A stretch of 64,000 nt of DNA from Kribbella antiqua (GTDB lineage Bacteria > Actinomycetota > Actinomycetes > Propionibacteriales > Kribbellaceae). The notes below the pieces were generated by a model that saw only the letters and a list, made by a program, of their open reading frames with translations, ran no database searches and was not told the DNA's origin. Both the position numbers and the translations under genes were made by a program. Of the stretch, positions 49,572 to 57,597 are shown in pieces. Each line of letters begins with the position of its first letter. The first letter of the stretch is position 1. The DNA is taken from positions 530,476 to 594,475 of the forward strand of contig NZ_SLWR01000003.1 in the NCBI RefSeq assembly GCF_004345665.1. Reading direction: 5' to 3'.

Positions 49572-50465
49572 GTGACCACGCCGACTGAGCAGCGCAACCC
49601 CAGGACGCTCGCCATTGATGCGGTGGGCACCGCCGAGATCCTCCAGATGGTCAACTCGGAGGACGCTCGGGTGGCCGGTGCTGTCGGCGTGGTGATCCCT
49701 GAGCTGGCCCGCGCCGTGGATGCCGCCGTCGAGGCGGTCCGCGGCGGCGGCCGGGTGCACTACTTCGGCGCCGGTACGTCGGGTCGCCTCGCCGTACTGG
49801 ATGCGGCTGAGCTGCTGCCCACCTTCCATGCGCCTGAGGGGCTGGTGGTCGCCCATCACGCCGGCGGGATGGATGCGCTGCTCCGCGCGGTCGAGAACGT
49901 CGAGGATTCCGAGGACGGCGGCGCGGCCGACGCCGTCGCTGTCACCGCTCAGGACATCGTTATCGGCCTGGCCGCTTCCGGGAGTACGCCGTACGTCGCC
50001 GGAGCGCTGAAGGCGGCTCGGAAGGCGGGCGCGACCACCGTGCTGGTGACGTCGAACCCGGCCGCGCCGCTGGCCCCGCTCGCCGACATCGTGATCGCCG
50101 CGGACACCGGGCCCGAAGTCATCGCCGGGTCGACCCGGCTGAAGGCCGGGACGGCGCAGAAGATGATCCTCAACGCGTTCTCGACGACGCTGATGATCAA
50201 GCTCGGCCGCACCTGGTCCAACCTGATGGTCGACCTGGTCGCCACCAACAAGAAGCTGCGCGGCCGCATGCTCCGCATCCTGGCCGAGGCGACCGGCGCC
50301 GACGCCGACTCCTGCGAAGCCGCCCTGGCCGCCGCCGAGGGCGAACTGAAGCCGGCCCTGGTTCACCTGCTGACCGGTTCACCGATCGCCGAGGCCCGAG
50401 CCGCCCTCGAGGCCGCGCAGGGCCGGGTCGCGACCGCCCTGACAACCTTGGGTGCACCGGCCTGA
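49572..50465 (+). CDS. murQ: N-acetylmuramic acid 6-phosphate etherase
   Basis: 297 residues. Cleaves the lactyl ether of MurNAc-6-P to GlcNAc-6-P and lactate. SIS fold with VHYFGAGTSGRLAVLDAAEL, GLAASGSTPYVAGAL and STRLKAGTAQKMILNAFSTT, the MurQ signature. GTG start; the last codons are part of a 21-bp duplication that runs past the stop. Confidence 0.95.
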   Translation: MTTPTEQRNPRTLAIDAVGTAEILQMVNSEDARVAGAVGVVIPELARAVDAAVEAVRGGGRVHYFGAGTSGRLAVLDAAELLPTFHAPEGLVVAHHAGGMDALLRAVENVEDSEDGGAADAVAVTAQDIVIGLAASGSTPYVAGALKAARKAGATTVLVTSNPAAPLAPLADIVIAADTGPEVIAGSTRLKAGTAQKMILNAFSTTLMIKLGRTWSNLMVDLVATNKKLRGRMLRILAEATGADADSCEAALAAAEGELKPALVHLLTGSPIAEARAALEAAQGRVATALTTLGAPA

Positions 50466-50489
50466 CGGCCTTGGATGCAACGGCCTGAC
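50446..50489 (+). repeat. Imperfect 21-bp duplication across the murQ stop
   Basis: 50446-50466 and 50469-50489 match at 19 of 21 positions, offset 23 bp. Copy 1 holds the last codons and stop of murQ; copy 2 lies after the stop. Confidence 0.8.
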
Positions 50490-50502
50490 CTCTTCTTTTC
50501 CG

Positions 50503-50538
50503 CCTCGGCATTCCGAATGCCGGGGGTTTTCTTTTGTG
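50503..50538 (+). terminator. murQ: Intrinsic terminator after murQ
   Basis: CGGCAT and ATGCCG stem with flanking C/G pairs and a 5-nt loop, followed by GGGGGTTTTCTTTTG. One of the few terminators here with a real T-tract. Confidence 0.75.
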
Positions 50539-50774
50539 CGGACTGCGGGCAAACCTTCGCCGGGTATTGTGAGGGTTTGAATTCCTAACCACTGACAGCG
50601 GTTTCCATGGTTTGTATTCAATCGACGAAGAATGCCGTCGCCGGCGGTAATTGAAGTACTACTTCCAGTGCATAGCGCAGTTGCGTGATCGTGTCGTATC
50701 GTCGCGTCATCGCCAGGCCTTGGTGGGGGTTCTGGTCTTCGAATCCTTTGTCTGTAACGGTTTTTGGAGTTCGG
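50539..50774 (+). promoter_or_regulatory. Upstream region of the biosynthetic cluster
   Basis: With the murQ terminator this is a 309-bp gap. It is AT-richer than its surroundings. It has a perfect 13-bp palindrome GAAGTACTACTTC (50653-50665) and a looser pair TTGAAT (50577-50582) / ATTCAA (50616-50621). I found no confident -35/-10 pair. No coding sequence seen before ATG 50775. Confidence 0.45.
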
Positions 50775-52196
50775 ATGACCATGGACGGTGCTGTCGTGGT
50801 GCCTGGAATCAGCCAGGGTGCCCAGTGGGTCGACGAGGTGCTGCTGGCCGGTCCGGCCAACGATATCTGCTTTCGATTGACGCAGCCCGCGGACGGGACC
50901 TCGGTTCCGATTGACCGGGCGAAACTGCGCCGGCTGGTTCGCGATCGGCAATCCGAACTGGCAGAAGCTGGTTTGCGGCCCGGTGGGGCCGCGGCATTGA
51001 GGCTACCGCCATCAATGGCGTTCGTGACACATTTACTGGCGGTGTGGCGCAGCGGCGGTCAGGCGATCCTGCTGGACCACCGGCTGACCGAATACGAGGT
51101 CCGGCGCGCGATCGAACGACTGGTCCCGCAGGTCGTGGTGGAGCCCGAGCGGCCGATCCCGGCCGGCCTGCGTACCTTCTTCGAGGTCGACACCGCGGTG
51201 GCGAGCTACTCCGGTCATCCCGCCGGTACGACGCATGCCGTCGTACAGCTGAGCTCGGGGTCGACCGGGCCGTCGAAGGTGATCGGCCGGACCGCGGAGG
51301 ACCTGGTCGAGGAAGTGCTGCGGTACACGCGGATCGACGGCGTACCGCTGCGAGGTGAGCGGTTGATCCTGCTGCCTTCGATGGTGCACGTGCTCGGTCT
51401 GGTGGGCGGGCTGCTCTACGGCCTGCACGCCGGCGTCGAGCTGGTCCCTCCGGCGCGCCTCACCGGTGACGCGATTGTCCAGGCAATCGCGTCCGGGCGG
51501 ACCCCGGCGACCGTGCTCGGCGTCCCGTTCCACATCGGGCTGCTCGCGTCCGTCCAGCGCCCGCCGAACCTGCCGCAGTTCAAGCGGATGACGACCGGCG
51601 GCGAGCTCGTGCCGGCATCTGTGTCGCAGTCGTTCGAGATCAAGTACGGCGTACCGCTCGCGAACATGTACGGCATGACCGAGGTCGGGGTCATCGGCAC
51701 CGACCTGGCAGGCGTTCACCGGCCCGCGATCCGGCCGGCCCCGGGCATCGAGGTCCGTGAGGTCGACGGCGAACTCCACGTTCGGCGGCCGGAATCGCCG
51801 TACTTGGGGCTCTCTGATCCGGCTCGCTGGTCCGATGGCTGGCTGCACACCCGCGACGCCGGCGCGGTCGACCCGACGACCGGACTCGTCACCATCAGAG
51901 GCCGCCTGGACTCCCAGGTGTCGGTGGGCGGGTTGAAGGTCGATCTGACCGAGGTCGAGTACACCTTGGGCACGCTCCGCGGGGTCGAAGCCGCGGTTGT
52001 CGTCTTCGACGGCTCGATCACCGCGTACGTGCAACTGCGGGAACGCCGCGACCGCGACCACCTGGAAGCCGACCTGGCCCAGCGCCTGGCCGCCTACAAG
52101 CGTCCCCGGACCCTGCACATCCTCGATCAGTTGCCCCGCACAACCACCGGGAAACTGGTCCGCGACTTGACCGTCCTCCGCAAGGCAGCGCCGTGA
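50775..52196 (+). CDS. Adenylate-forming acyl ligase
   Basis: 473 residues from ATG 50775 (GGAG 5 bp upstream). ANL-superfamily enzyme: P loop VVQLSSGSTGPSKV, LANMYGMTEVGV (A5), GWLHTRDAG and GRLDSQVSVGGLKVD, C-terminal Lys in RTTTGKLVRDL. It activates a carboxylic acid as acyl-AMP and probably loads it on one of the two nearby carrier proteins; substrate unknown. First gene of the cluster. Confidence 0.9.
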   Translation: MTMDGAVVVPGISQGAQWVDEVLLAGPANDICFRLTQPADGTSVPIDRAKLRRLVRDRQSELAEAGLRPGGAAALRLPPSMAFVTHLLAVWRSGGQAILLDHRLTEYEVRRAIERLVPQVVVEPERPIPAGLRTFFEVDTAVASYSGHPAGTTHAVVQLSSGSTGPSKVIGRTAEDLVEEVLRYTRIDGVPLRGERLILLPSMVHVLGLVGGLLYGLHAGVELVPPARLTGDAIVQAIASGRTPATVLGVPFHIGLLASVQRPPNLPQFKRMTTGGELVPASVSQSFEIKYGVPLANMYGMTEVGVIGTDLAGVHRPAIRPAPGIEVREVDGELHVRRPESPYLGLSDPARWSDGWLHTRDAGAVDPTTGLVTIRGRLDSQVSVGGLKVDLTEVEYTLGTLRGVEAAVVVFDGSITAYVQLRERRDRDHLEADLAQRLAAYKRPRTLHILDQLPRTTTGKLVRDLTVLRKAAP

Positions 52197-52759
52197 AACT
52201 CGACCAGGAGCACATCGGAGGCTCCAACCGGCAGAGCAACCGCAAGCACGACTCCCTCGCTGACAGGCACATGCACGACAGCAAGCGTGGGCTCGGCGGG
52301 CACAAGTCCAGCAGCCAGACTCTGCTCCTGTCCCGGAGGAACAGGCAGCGGCATGCGACGCCGCAACCCGCCTTTCCTCAGACCGAAGCCGAGTGCCTTG
52401 CCGACCGCCTCTTTCGCCGCCCACAGGTGCAGGAACGCCGTCAGCTCGTCGGGCTGCGCCGCCATCCAGGCAAGCTCCTCGGCGCCGAACCACCGCTGAG
52501 CCAGAGCGCTCACCTCACGCGGGTAGACGTCCTCGACGTCGACACCCACTGGCCCGGAGAGCGCAGCGGCCACCGCGACCAGCTCGCGGCTGTGGCTGAT
52601 GCTCACCGCCAGCCCATCGACGTACGGGCGGCCGCTCGGCTCGTACCGGAGCTCTGGCTGGTTGACCAGCAAGCCGGCGAGGTCCAGCAACAGGTTTTGA
52701 GCTGTCGCGCGCTGGTCTTCGCCGGCCGGCGCCACCCACAGATTTACCCGACCGTCCAC
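52127..52759 (-). CDS. 4'-Phosphopantetheinyl transferase, Sfp type
   Basis: 210 residues from GTG 52759 (an ATG at 52798 is possible but lies inside the ACP gene). VSISHSRELVAV, GVDVEDV (metal-binding Asp/Glu) and WAAKEAVGKALG are diagnostic. It attaches phosphopantetheine to carrier proteins, presumably the two encoded next door. The only minus-strand gene of the cluster; its last 70 bp overlap the ligase 3' end. Confidence 0.88.
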   Translation of the reverse strand: MDGRVNLWVAPAGEDQRATAQNLLLDLAGLLVNQPELRYEPSGRPYVDGLAVSISHSRELVAVAAALSGPVGVDVEDVYPREVSALAQRWFGAEELAWMAAQPDELTAFLHLWAAKEAVGKALGFGLRKGGLRRRMPLPVPPGQEQSLAAGLVPAEPTLAVVHVPVSEGVVLAVALPVGASDVLLVEFHGAALRRTVKSRTSFPVVVRGN

Positions 52760-52776
52760 CGAAAGAAGGTAACCCG

Positions 52777-53031
52777 ATGAAGGACGAGGTACGCGCATTC
52801 GTCATCGCGCAACTGCAGGACATGAACTACGACACCGAGGGCGTCGACGACGACACCACCCTCGGCCCGGCCGGCGTCGACCTGGAGTCGCTCGCGCTCG
52901 CGGACCTGTCCGTCCGGGTCGAGGACCGGTTCGGCGTCCGGTTCTCCGACGACGAGTCCGAGCAGCTCGCGCTGATGACGGTCGGCGAGTTCACCACCGA
53001 GGTAGCCGGCCGAGTCGCACAGCAGGTCTGA
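52777..53031 (+). CDS. Acyl carrier protein 1
   Basis: 84 residues, four-helix carrier fold. Ser38 in GVDLESLAL is the phosphopantetheine site, with Glu in place of the usual Asp of DSL. Acidic helix II region DLSVRVEDRFGVRF. AAGAAGG ribosome-binding site. One-base TGATG overlap with ACP 2. Confidence 0.9.
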   Translation: MKDEVRAFVIAQLQDMNYDTEGVDDDTTLGPAGVDLESLALADLSVRVEDRFGVRFSDDESEQLALMTVGEFTTEVAGRVAQQV

Positions 53032-53261
53032 TGACCCTGATGCCACCCCCGCCCGGGCGGGCAGAGATCATCGACTGGCTGGCCGGTCTCGGCGAGCGCC
53101 CACCCGGCGCCGAGCGGATCGACTCGATGGAGCTGGCCTGGCTGGTCCATCAGGTCGAGCAGCGGTACGGCGTCGAGCTCCCCGACGACCAGCTCGAACG
53201 CATCGCCACCGTCGACGACGCCGTCGCCGTACTGGCCGAGGTGCTGACCAGCCATGTCTGA
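53031..53261 (+). CDS. Acyl carrier protein 2
   Basis: 76 residues. Carrier-protein pattern with Ser32 in ERIDSMELAWL (DSM instead of DSL) and the following helix HQVEQRYGVELPDDQLERIA. Shorter N-terminal helix than ACP 1 and little similarity to it, so the two probably carry different intermediates. Overlaps the next gene by 8 bp. Confidence 0.85.
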   Translation: MTLMPPPPGRAEIIDWLAGLGERPPGAERIDSMELAWLVHQVEQRYGVELPDDQLERIATVDDAVAVLAEVLTSHV

Positions 53262-54258
53262 ACCCCGACCGGTTTCCATTACCGGCCTCTCGATCCTGAC
53301 CGCACTCGGCCGCGGTCCCGAAGCGCAGTTGGCGAGTACAGCGGCCTTCACCGAGGTCGAGCGCTTCGACACCGGCAACCGCCGTGTCCACCACGCCGCA
53401 ACCGCAGTTGACGTCGGCACGCTCGAGGAGGAGCTGGATCTCGCGATAGCAAACGCTTGCGGTCAAGCAGGCGTAGACCGCAGTACGACCCCTCTCTTGC
53501 TCGCCCTCCACACCGCCCCTTCCCGCGACTTCGGCCAGCGCCGCGTCTACACCAGCGCCTGCGTCTCAGCCAGTACGGCGGTCGCCGACGCCGCAACGCT
53601 GATCCGCACCGGTCGCGCCGACCGCATCGTCGTCGCAGCCGGCTACCTCGTCGAGCCCCACCAGTACGCCCTCTTCGACGCCGGCCGCGCGCTGTCCGAC
53701 GACGGCTTCGTCCGCCCCTTCAGTCTCAACCGCCGGGGCACCCTCCTCGGTGACGGTGTAGCCGCGGTAGTCCTGCAAGCAGGCGAAGGCCTGGCCGAAC
53801 TAGCAGGCTGGGCCCGCGCCGGCGACGCCCACCACCCCTGCCAACCCGCCCCCGACGGCCGCGGCCTGGCCACCGCAATCCAAGCCGCTCTCAGGAAAGC
53901 CAACCTCCCACCCGACGCCATCGCCTACATCAACGCCAACGCCACCGGCACCAACTACAGCGACGCGGCGGAGGCGGCGGCGCTCAACGCAGTGTTCGCT
54001 AATAGTCCGCCGGTGAGTTCGACCAAGGCTGTGCATGGGCATGCGTTGGAAGCCTCGGGGCTCGTCGAGCTCGTGGTGACCGTCCAGGCGCTGAGGGACG
54101 GCAAACTGCCTGTCAATGCGGGGCTTCTGGCACCTGATCCTGACTGCGCGCTCGATCTGATTCTTGATGCGCCGCAGCCGGCGGGTTCGCCGTACGGGAT
54201 GACATTGAACTCGGCGTTCGGCGGGGCGAACACGGCTCTGGTGGTGCGTGCGGGATGA
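53254..54258 (+). CDS. Shortened ketosynthase with His-to-Asn active-site change
   Basis: 334 residues, about 75 shorter than FabF; the deletion is N-terminal to the nucleophile. Thiolase fold with Cys103 (YTSACVSAST), His263 (HGHALEASG) but Asn229 (INANATGTN) where ketosynthases have the first His (NAHGTGT). The Cys-Asn-His set suggests acyl transfer or condensation without normal decarboxylation; that is inference. Confidence 0.85.
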   Translation: MSEPRPVSITGLSILTALGRGPEAQLASTAAFTEVERFDTGNRRVHHAATAVDVGTLEEELDLAIANACGQAGVDRSTTPLLLALHTAPSRDFGQRRVYTSACVSASTAVADAATLIRTGRADRIVVAAGYLVEPHQYALFDAGRALSDDGFVRPFSLNRRGTLLGDGVAAVVLQAGEGLAELAGWARAGDAHHPCQPAPDGRGLATAIQAALRKANLPPDAIAYINANATGTNYSDAAEAAALNAVFANSPPVSSTKAVHGHALEASGLVELVVTVQALRDGKLPVNAGLLAPDPDCALDLILDAPQPAGSPYGMTLNSAFGGANTALVVRAG

Positions 54259-54722
54259 GTCAGCTTGTCGAAACCCCCGAGCTTGTCGTGCTCGCCGAGG
54301 CTCACTGGCCGGAGCCGGGTGACGACGTCGTGCCGGCACTGCCTGGGTTTGTCTTGTCGACGTTCAATCCGCTGGCCGCGGTCGTCGCGGATCGTTGCCT
54401 TCAGCATCACCAGCCGAGCGAGGCGACAGGGATCGTGATCGAGAGCAGCGGTGATCACGTCAGCGCAGCACACGTTCGCCAAGCTGTTGCCGACGGCAAA
54501 CGGATAGGACCGTTGTTCTTCTTCCAATCCGTGCCGAACAGCGTCGCCGGCCTGATCGCCGCGAAGTGGAACCTCCGCGGCCCGGTCGTCGCTGTGACTG
54601 ACGGCGGCCTCGACGAAGCCGCGTTGCTGATCGGCGACGGCGACGCCGACCAAGTCCTGATCGTGCAAATCACCGGCGTACAAGCCGCCGCCCTGTTGGT
54701 AAGTGGGGGAGACCTGACATGA
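54255..54722 (+). CDS. Half-length ketosynthase-like protein without active-site Cys
   Basis: 155 residues. GIVIESSGDHVSAAHVRQAV and QSVPNSVAGLIAAKWNLRGP resemble the N-terminal half of ketosynthases (the PF13723-type fold found in chain-length-factor-like proteins). The nucleophile position reads VTDGG, so no catalysis is expected. Coupled to both neighbours by 4-bp overlaps. Likely a partner of one of the ketosynthases. Confidence 0.65.
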   Translation: MSQLVETPELVVLAEAHWPEPGDDVVPALPGFVLSTFNPLAAVVADRCLQHHQPSEATGIVIESSGDHVSAAHVRQAVADGKRIGPLFFFQSVPNSVAGLIAAKWNLRGPVVAVTDGGLDEAALLIGDGDADQVLIVQITGVQAAALLVSGGDLT

Positions 54723-56308
54723 AAAGCCTGAGAGCCCGACTGGCCGCGGATCCGAACATCGGAGCCGGCAACGTACTCGCCACGGTGCTTGCCCATGGCG
54801 CCGATCCGGACGGTCCCGGCCTGACCTTCGACACCGCGGTCGACCACTATCCGGCCGAACACCCGCTGACCCTCGGCGAACTCGACGACCGCGTCCAAGC
54901 CCGTACGGCGTGGTTGCACGAGCGCGGCATCGGTCGCCGCGACGTCGTCGCCATCTGGGCCACCGAGGCAAAGGACATCGTTCTCAGCTTCCTCGCCCTG
55001 ACAAGACTCGGTGCGATCCCCGCCCTGCTCAACGGCAAGATGGCGCCACCCATCGCGGAGGAGTACATCCGCCGCCTGCGCGTGACCGCCGTACTGGCGG
55101 ATGCCGCGCACAAGCCGCTGCTGCACACAGATGTCCTGGCAGAACCGAAAGACCTCGGCACCGATCCGGCCAAGGCGCCCGAGCACTATCGCCACCACCG
55201 CGACGACCCGATCGCGATCACGCACACCAGCGGCACAACCGGCGTACCCAAGGCCGTTATGCACACCCACACCACGCTGTACGCCGCACTCAAACACCTG
55301 CTCACCATGCCTCAGGCGCAGGGCACTGACAGGATCCTCAACGCCCTCCCGATTCCGCACACCGCAACGATCCTGATGGTCAACCAGGTTCTCGGCAACC
55401 GCGCCGAGATGCTGCTGCTCTCCAGCCAGGACGCCCCGACGGTGCTGCGGCAGATCGAACGCTGGAAGCCACGTGCCGTCTACGGATTCGCCGTCACCTG
55501 GTCGGGTCTGGCTCGCGAGGACCTGGCCAAGCACGATCTGGACTCGGTGCGGATGTGGTTCAACACCGGCGACTGTGCGCACGAACCGCACATCCGCAAA
55601 CTCGTTGCCGTCGGCACCCGTGAGATCGTCACCCGGGACGGGCGTACGACGGTCCGCGGATCGCATTTCGTCGACGGCCTCGGCTCCAGCGAGATGGGGC
55701 ACAACGGCTTCCACATCACGCACACCATGGAAAGCGACCACTACGGCCGCTGCATCGGCAAGCCGTACCAGTTCGCCGAAGCCGCCGTCCTCAGCTCCAC
55801 CGGCGAGGAACTCCCATCCGGCAAGGTCGGCCTCCTCGGCTTCCGGTCGCCATCAGTATCACCCGGCTACTGGAACGACTCGGTGAACACGTACCGCTTC
55901 CGGCTCAACGGCTGGTTCCTCACCGGCGACCTGGTCTACCGCGACGTCACCGGCCACTACTTCCACCTCGACCGCGTCCCCGACGCCGTCGCCGGCTTCG
56001 AAGGCCCGCAACTCTTCACCTCGATGTCCGAGGAACGCATCCTCGCTGCTCTCCCCGAAGTCGTCGACTGCACGGTGATCATCGTTCAGGAGAACGGTGA
56101 ATACGTCGCCGACGTCCTGCTGGAACTGGCCGCGGACGCACCGGAGGCCGACCGGACCGCCGCTGTGAAGGCGGCCGTCGGCGACGAGGTGGCGGCGATC
56201 ATCCGCAGGGTCAGCGTGGTCGGCGAGGACGACGTGCCCGTCACGGTGACCGGCAAGGTCCGCAAAGTCGCGCTCCGGGAAGCACGCCTGACGGGTGCGC
56301 GCGCATGA
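54719..56308 (+). CDS. Second adenylate-forming ligase
   Basis: 529 residues, ANL superfamily. P loop AITHTSGTTGVPKAVMHTHT, GWFLTGDLVYRD and C-terminal Lys in VTVTGKVRKVALRE. It differs strongly from the ligase at 50775 and has a large insert around FVDGLGSSEMGHNGFHITHT (A5 region GSSEMG). Probably an acyl-CoA or acyl-ACP ligase for another acid. Overlaps the next gene by 4 bp. Confidence 0.88.
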   Translation: MKSLRARLAADPNIGAGNVLATVLAHGADPDGPGLTFDTAVDHYPAEHPLTLGELDDRVQARTAWLHERGIGRRDVVAIWATEAKDIVLSFLALTRLGAIPALLNGKMAPPIAEEYIRRLRVTAVLADAAHKPLLHTDVLAEPKDLGTDPAKAPEHYRHHRDDPIAITHTSGTTGVPKAVMHTHTTLYAALKHLLTMPQAQGTDRILNALPIPHTATILMVNQVLGNRAEMLLLSSQDAPTVLRQIERWKPRAVYGFAVTWSGLAREDLAKHDLDSVRMWFNTGDCAHEPHIRKLVAVGTREIVTRDGRTTVRGSHFVDGLGSSEMGHNGFHITHTMESDHYGRCIGKPYQFAEAAVLSSTGEELPSGKVGLLGFRSPSVSPGYWNDSVNTYRFRLNGWFLTGDLVYRDVTGHYFHLDRVPDAVAGFEGPQLFTSMSEERILAALPEVVDCTVIIVQENGEYVADVLLELAADAPEADRTAAVKAAVGDEVAAIIRRVSVVGEDDVPVTVTGKVRKVALREARLTGARA

Positions 56309-57597
56309 TCGCGGACGCCCGCGCAACTGGCTCGGCCGGTGGGGTGACGATCACCGGGATGGGGTTGCTCACCCCCGTCGGCCTCAGCGTCCATTCCGTC
56401 TGGGATGCCTTGCTGCAGGGGCGATCGGGCATCGTCAAACCTCCCGCGGACCATCCGATCGCAAACTCCATCGAGCTCGCCGGCATCCTCCCGCCGATCG
56501 ATCCCGGCACGATCGCTTCCGGCCCCGACGGCAAGGTGATGGACCGCACCGTCATCCTCGCCCAACTCGCTGCCGAGGCAGCGCTCGCCGACGCCGGCCT
56601 GATCATCGGCGACAACGTCGACCCCGACCGCATCGGCGCCATCATCGGCGGCGTCGGCGGCATGGCAACCCTCGAACAGCAAGTCCTCGCCCGAGCCGAA
56701 CGAGGACGCGCTGCGGTCAGCCCGTACCTGCTCACCGGCATCCTCCCGAACATGCCCGCCGCCCGCGTCGCGATCCGCTTCGGCCTGCGCGGCTACACCT
56801 CCTCAGTCGGTACGGCGTGCGCCTCGGGAGCGCAGGCGATCGCCGACGCGGTCCGCCTGATCCGCTCCGGCGAGGTGGACGTCGTACTGGCCGGTGCTAG
56901 CGAGGCGCCGCTGTTCCCGACGTTTGCGGAAACGTTCGCCAACGCCCGGGCGCTCGCACGCGGCTGGGACGACCCGATCGAGGCGAGTCGCCCGTTCGAC
57001 CTGCGGCGTAACGGGTTCGTCCTCAGCGAAGGTGCCGCACTGCTCGTCCTAGAAAGCGTTGACCACGCCGCCAAGCGACAGGCTCGTGGGTACGCCGACA
57101 TCGCCGGGTACGGCGTCAACGCCGACGCGCACCACCCGACCGCACCGCGACCCGACGGGACCGGCGCCACCGAGTGCATGCGAAAGGCCTTCAAAGCAAT
57201 CGACCCAGCAAACGTTGGCTACGTGAACGCCCACGGCACCAGCACCAAGCTCGGCGACGTCGCCGAATCGGTCGCCATCGGTCTCGCCTTCGGCGACAAC
57301 TCACCCGCAGTAAGTTCAACGAAAGCCCTGACCGGTCACATGCTCGGCACCTCAGGCGTGGTGGAAGCCGCGGCAACCGCGCTCGCCGTCAACATCGGCC
57401 TGGTGCCACCGACGTACCACCTCGACGATCCGGATCCGGCCTGCCCGCTGGACCACGTCCGCAAGGAACCGCGCGAGGTGCGCCTGGACTACGCCCTGTC
57501 GAACTCGTTCGGGTTCGGCGGCCAGAACGTGAGCCTGCTCCTCGGCACCGCCAGTACGCCGGAGCGTCGACAGATCAACAGTGAGGTGAATGAGTGA
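56305..57597 (+). CDS. Beta-ketoacyl synthase, FabF type
   Basis: 430 residues. Complete catalytic triad: Cys172 (GTACASG), His310 (NAHGTST), His345 (LTGHMLGTSG). It should condense carrier-bound acyl units. Its closest look is to stand-alone FabF/type II ketosynthases. No malonyltransferase, ketoreductase or dehydratase is encoded in the window, so extender supply would come from primary fatty acid synthesis. Confidence 0.92.
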   Translation: MIADARATGSAGGVTITGMGLLTPVGLSVHSVWDALLQGRSGIVKPPADHPIANSIELAGILPPIDPGTIASGPDGKVMDRTVILAQLAAEAALADAGLIIGDNVDPDRIGAIIGGVGGMATLEQQVLARAERGRAAVSPYLLTGILPNMPAARVAIRFGLRGYTSSVGTACASGAQAIADAVRLIRSGEVDVVLAGASEAPLFPTFAETFANARALARGWDDPIEASRPFDLRRNGFVLSEGAALLVLESVDHAAKRQARGYADIAGYGVNADAHHPTAPRPDGTGATECMRKAFKAIDPANVGYVNAHGTSTKLGDVAESVAIGLAFGDNSPAVSSTKALTGHMLGTSGVVEAAATALAVNIGLVPPTYHLDDPDPACPLDHVRKEPREVRLDYALSNSFGFGGQNVSLLLGTASTPERRQINSEVNE

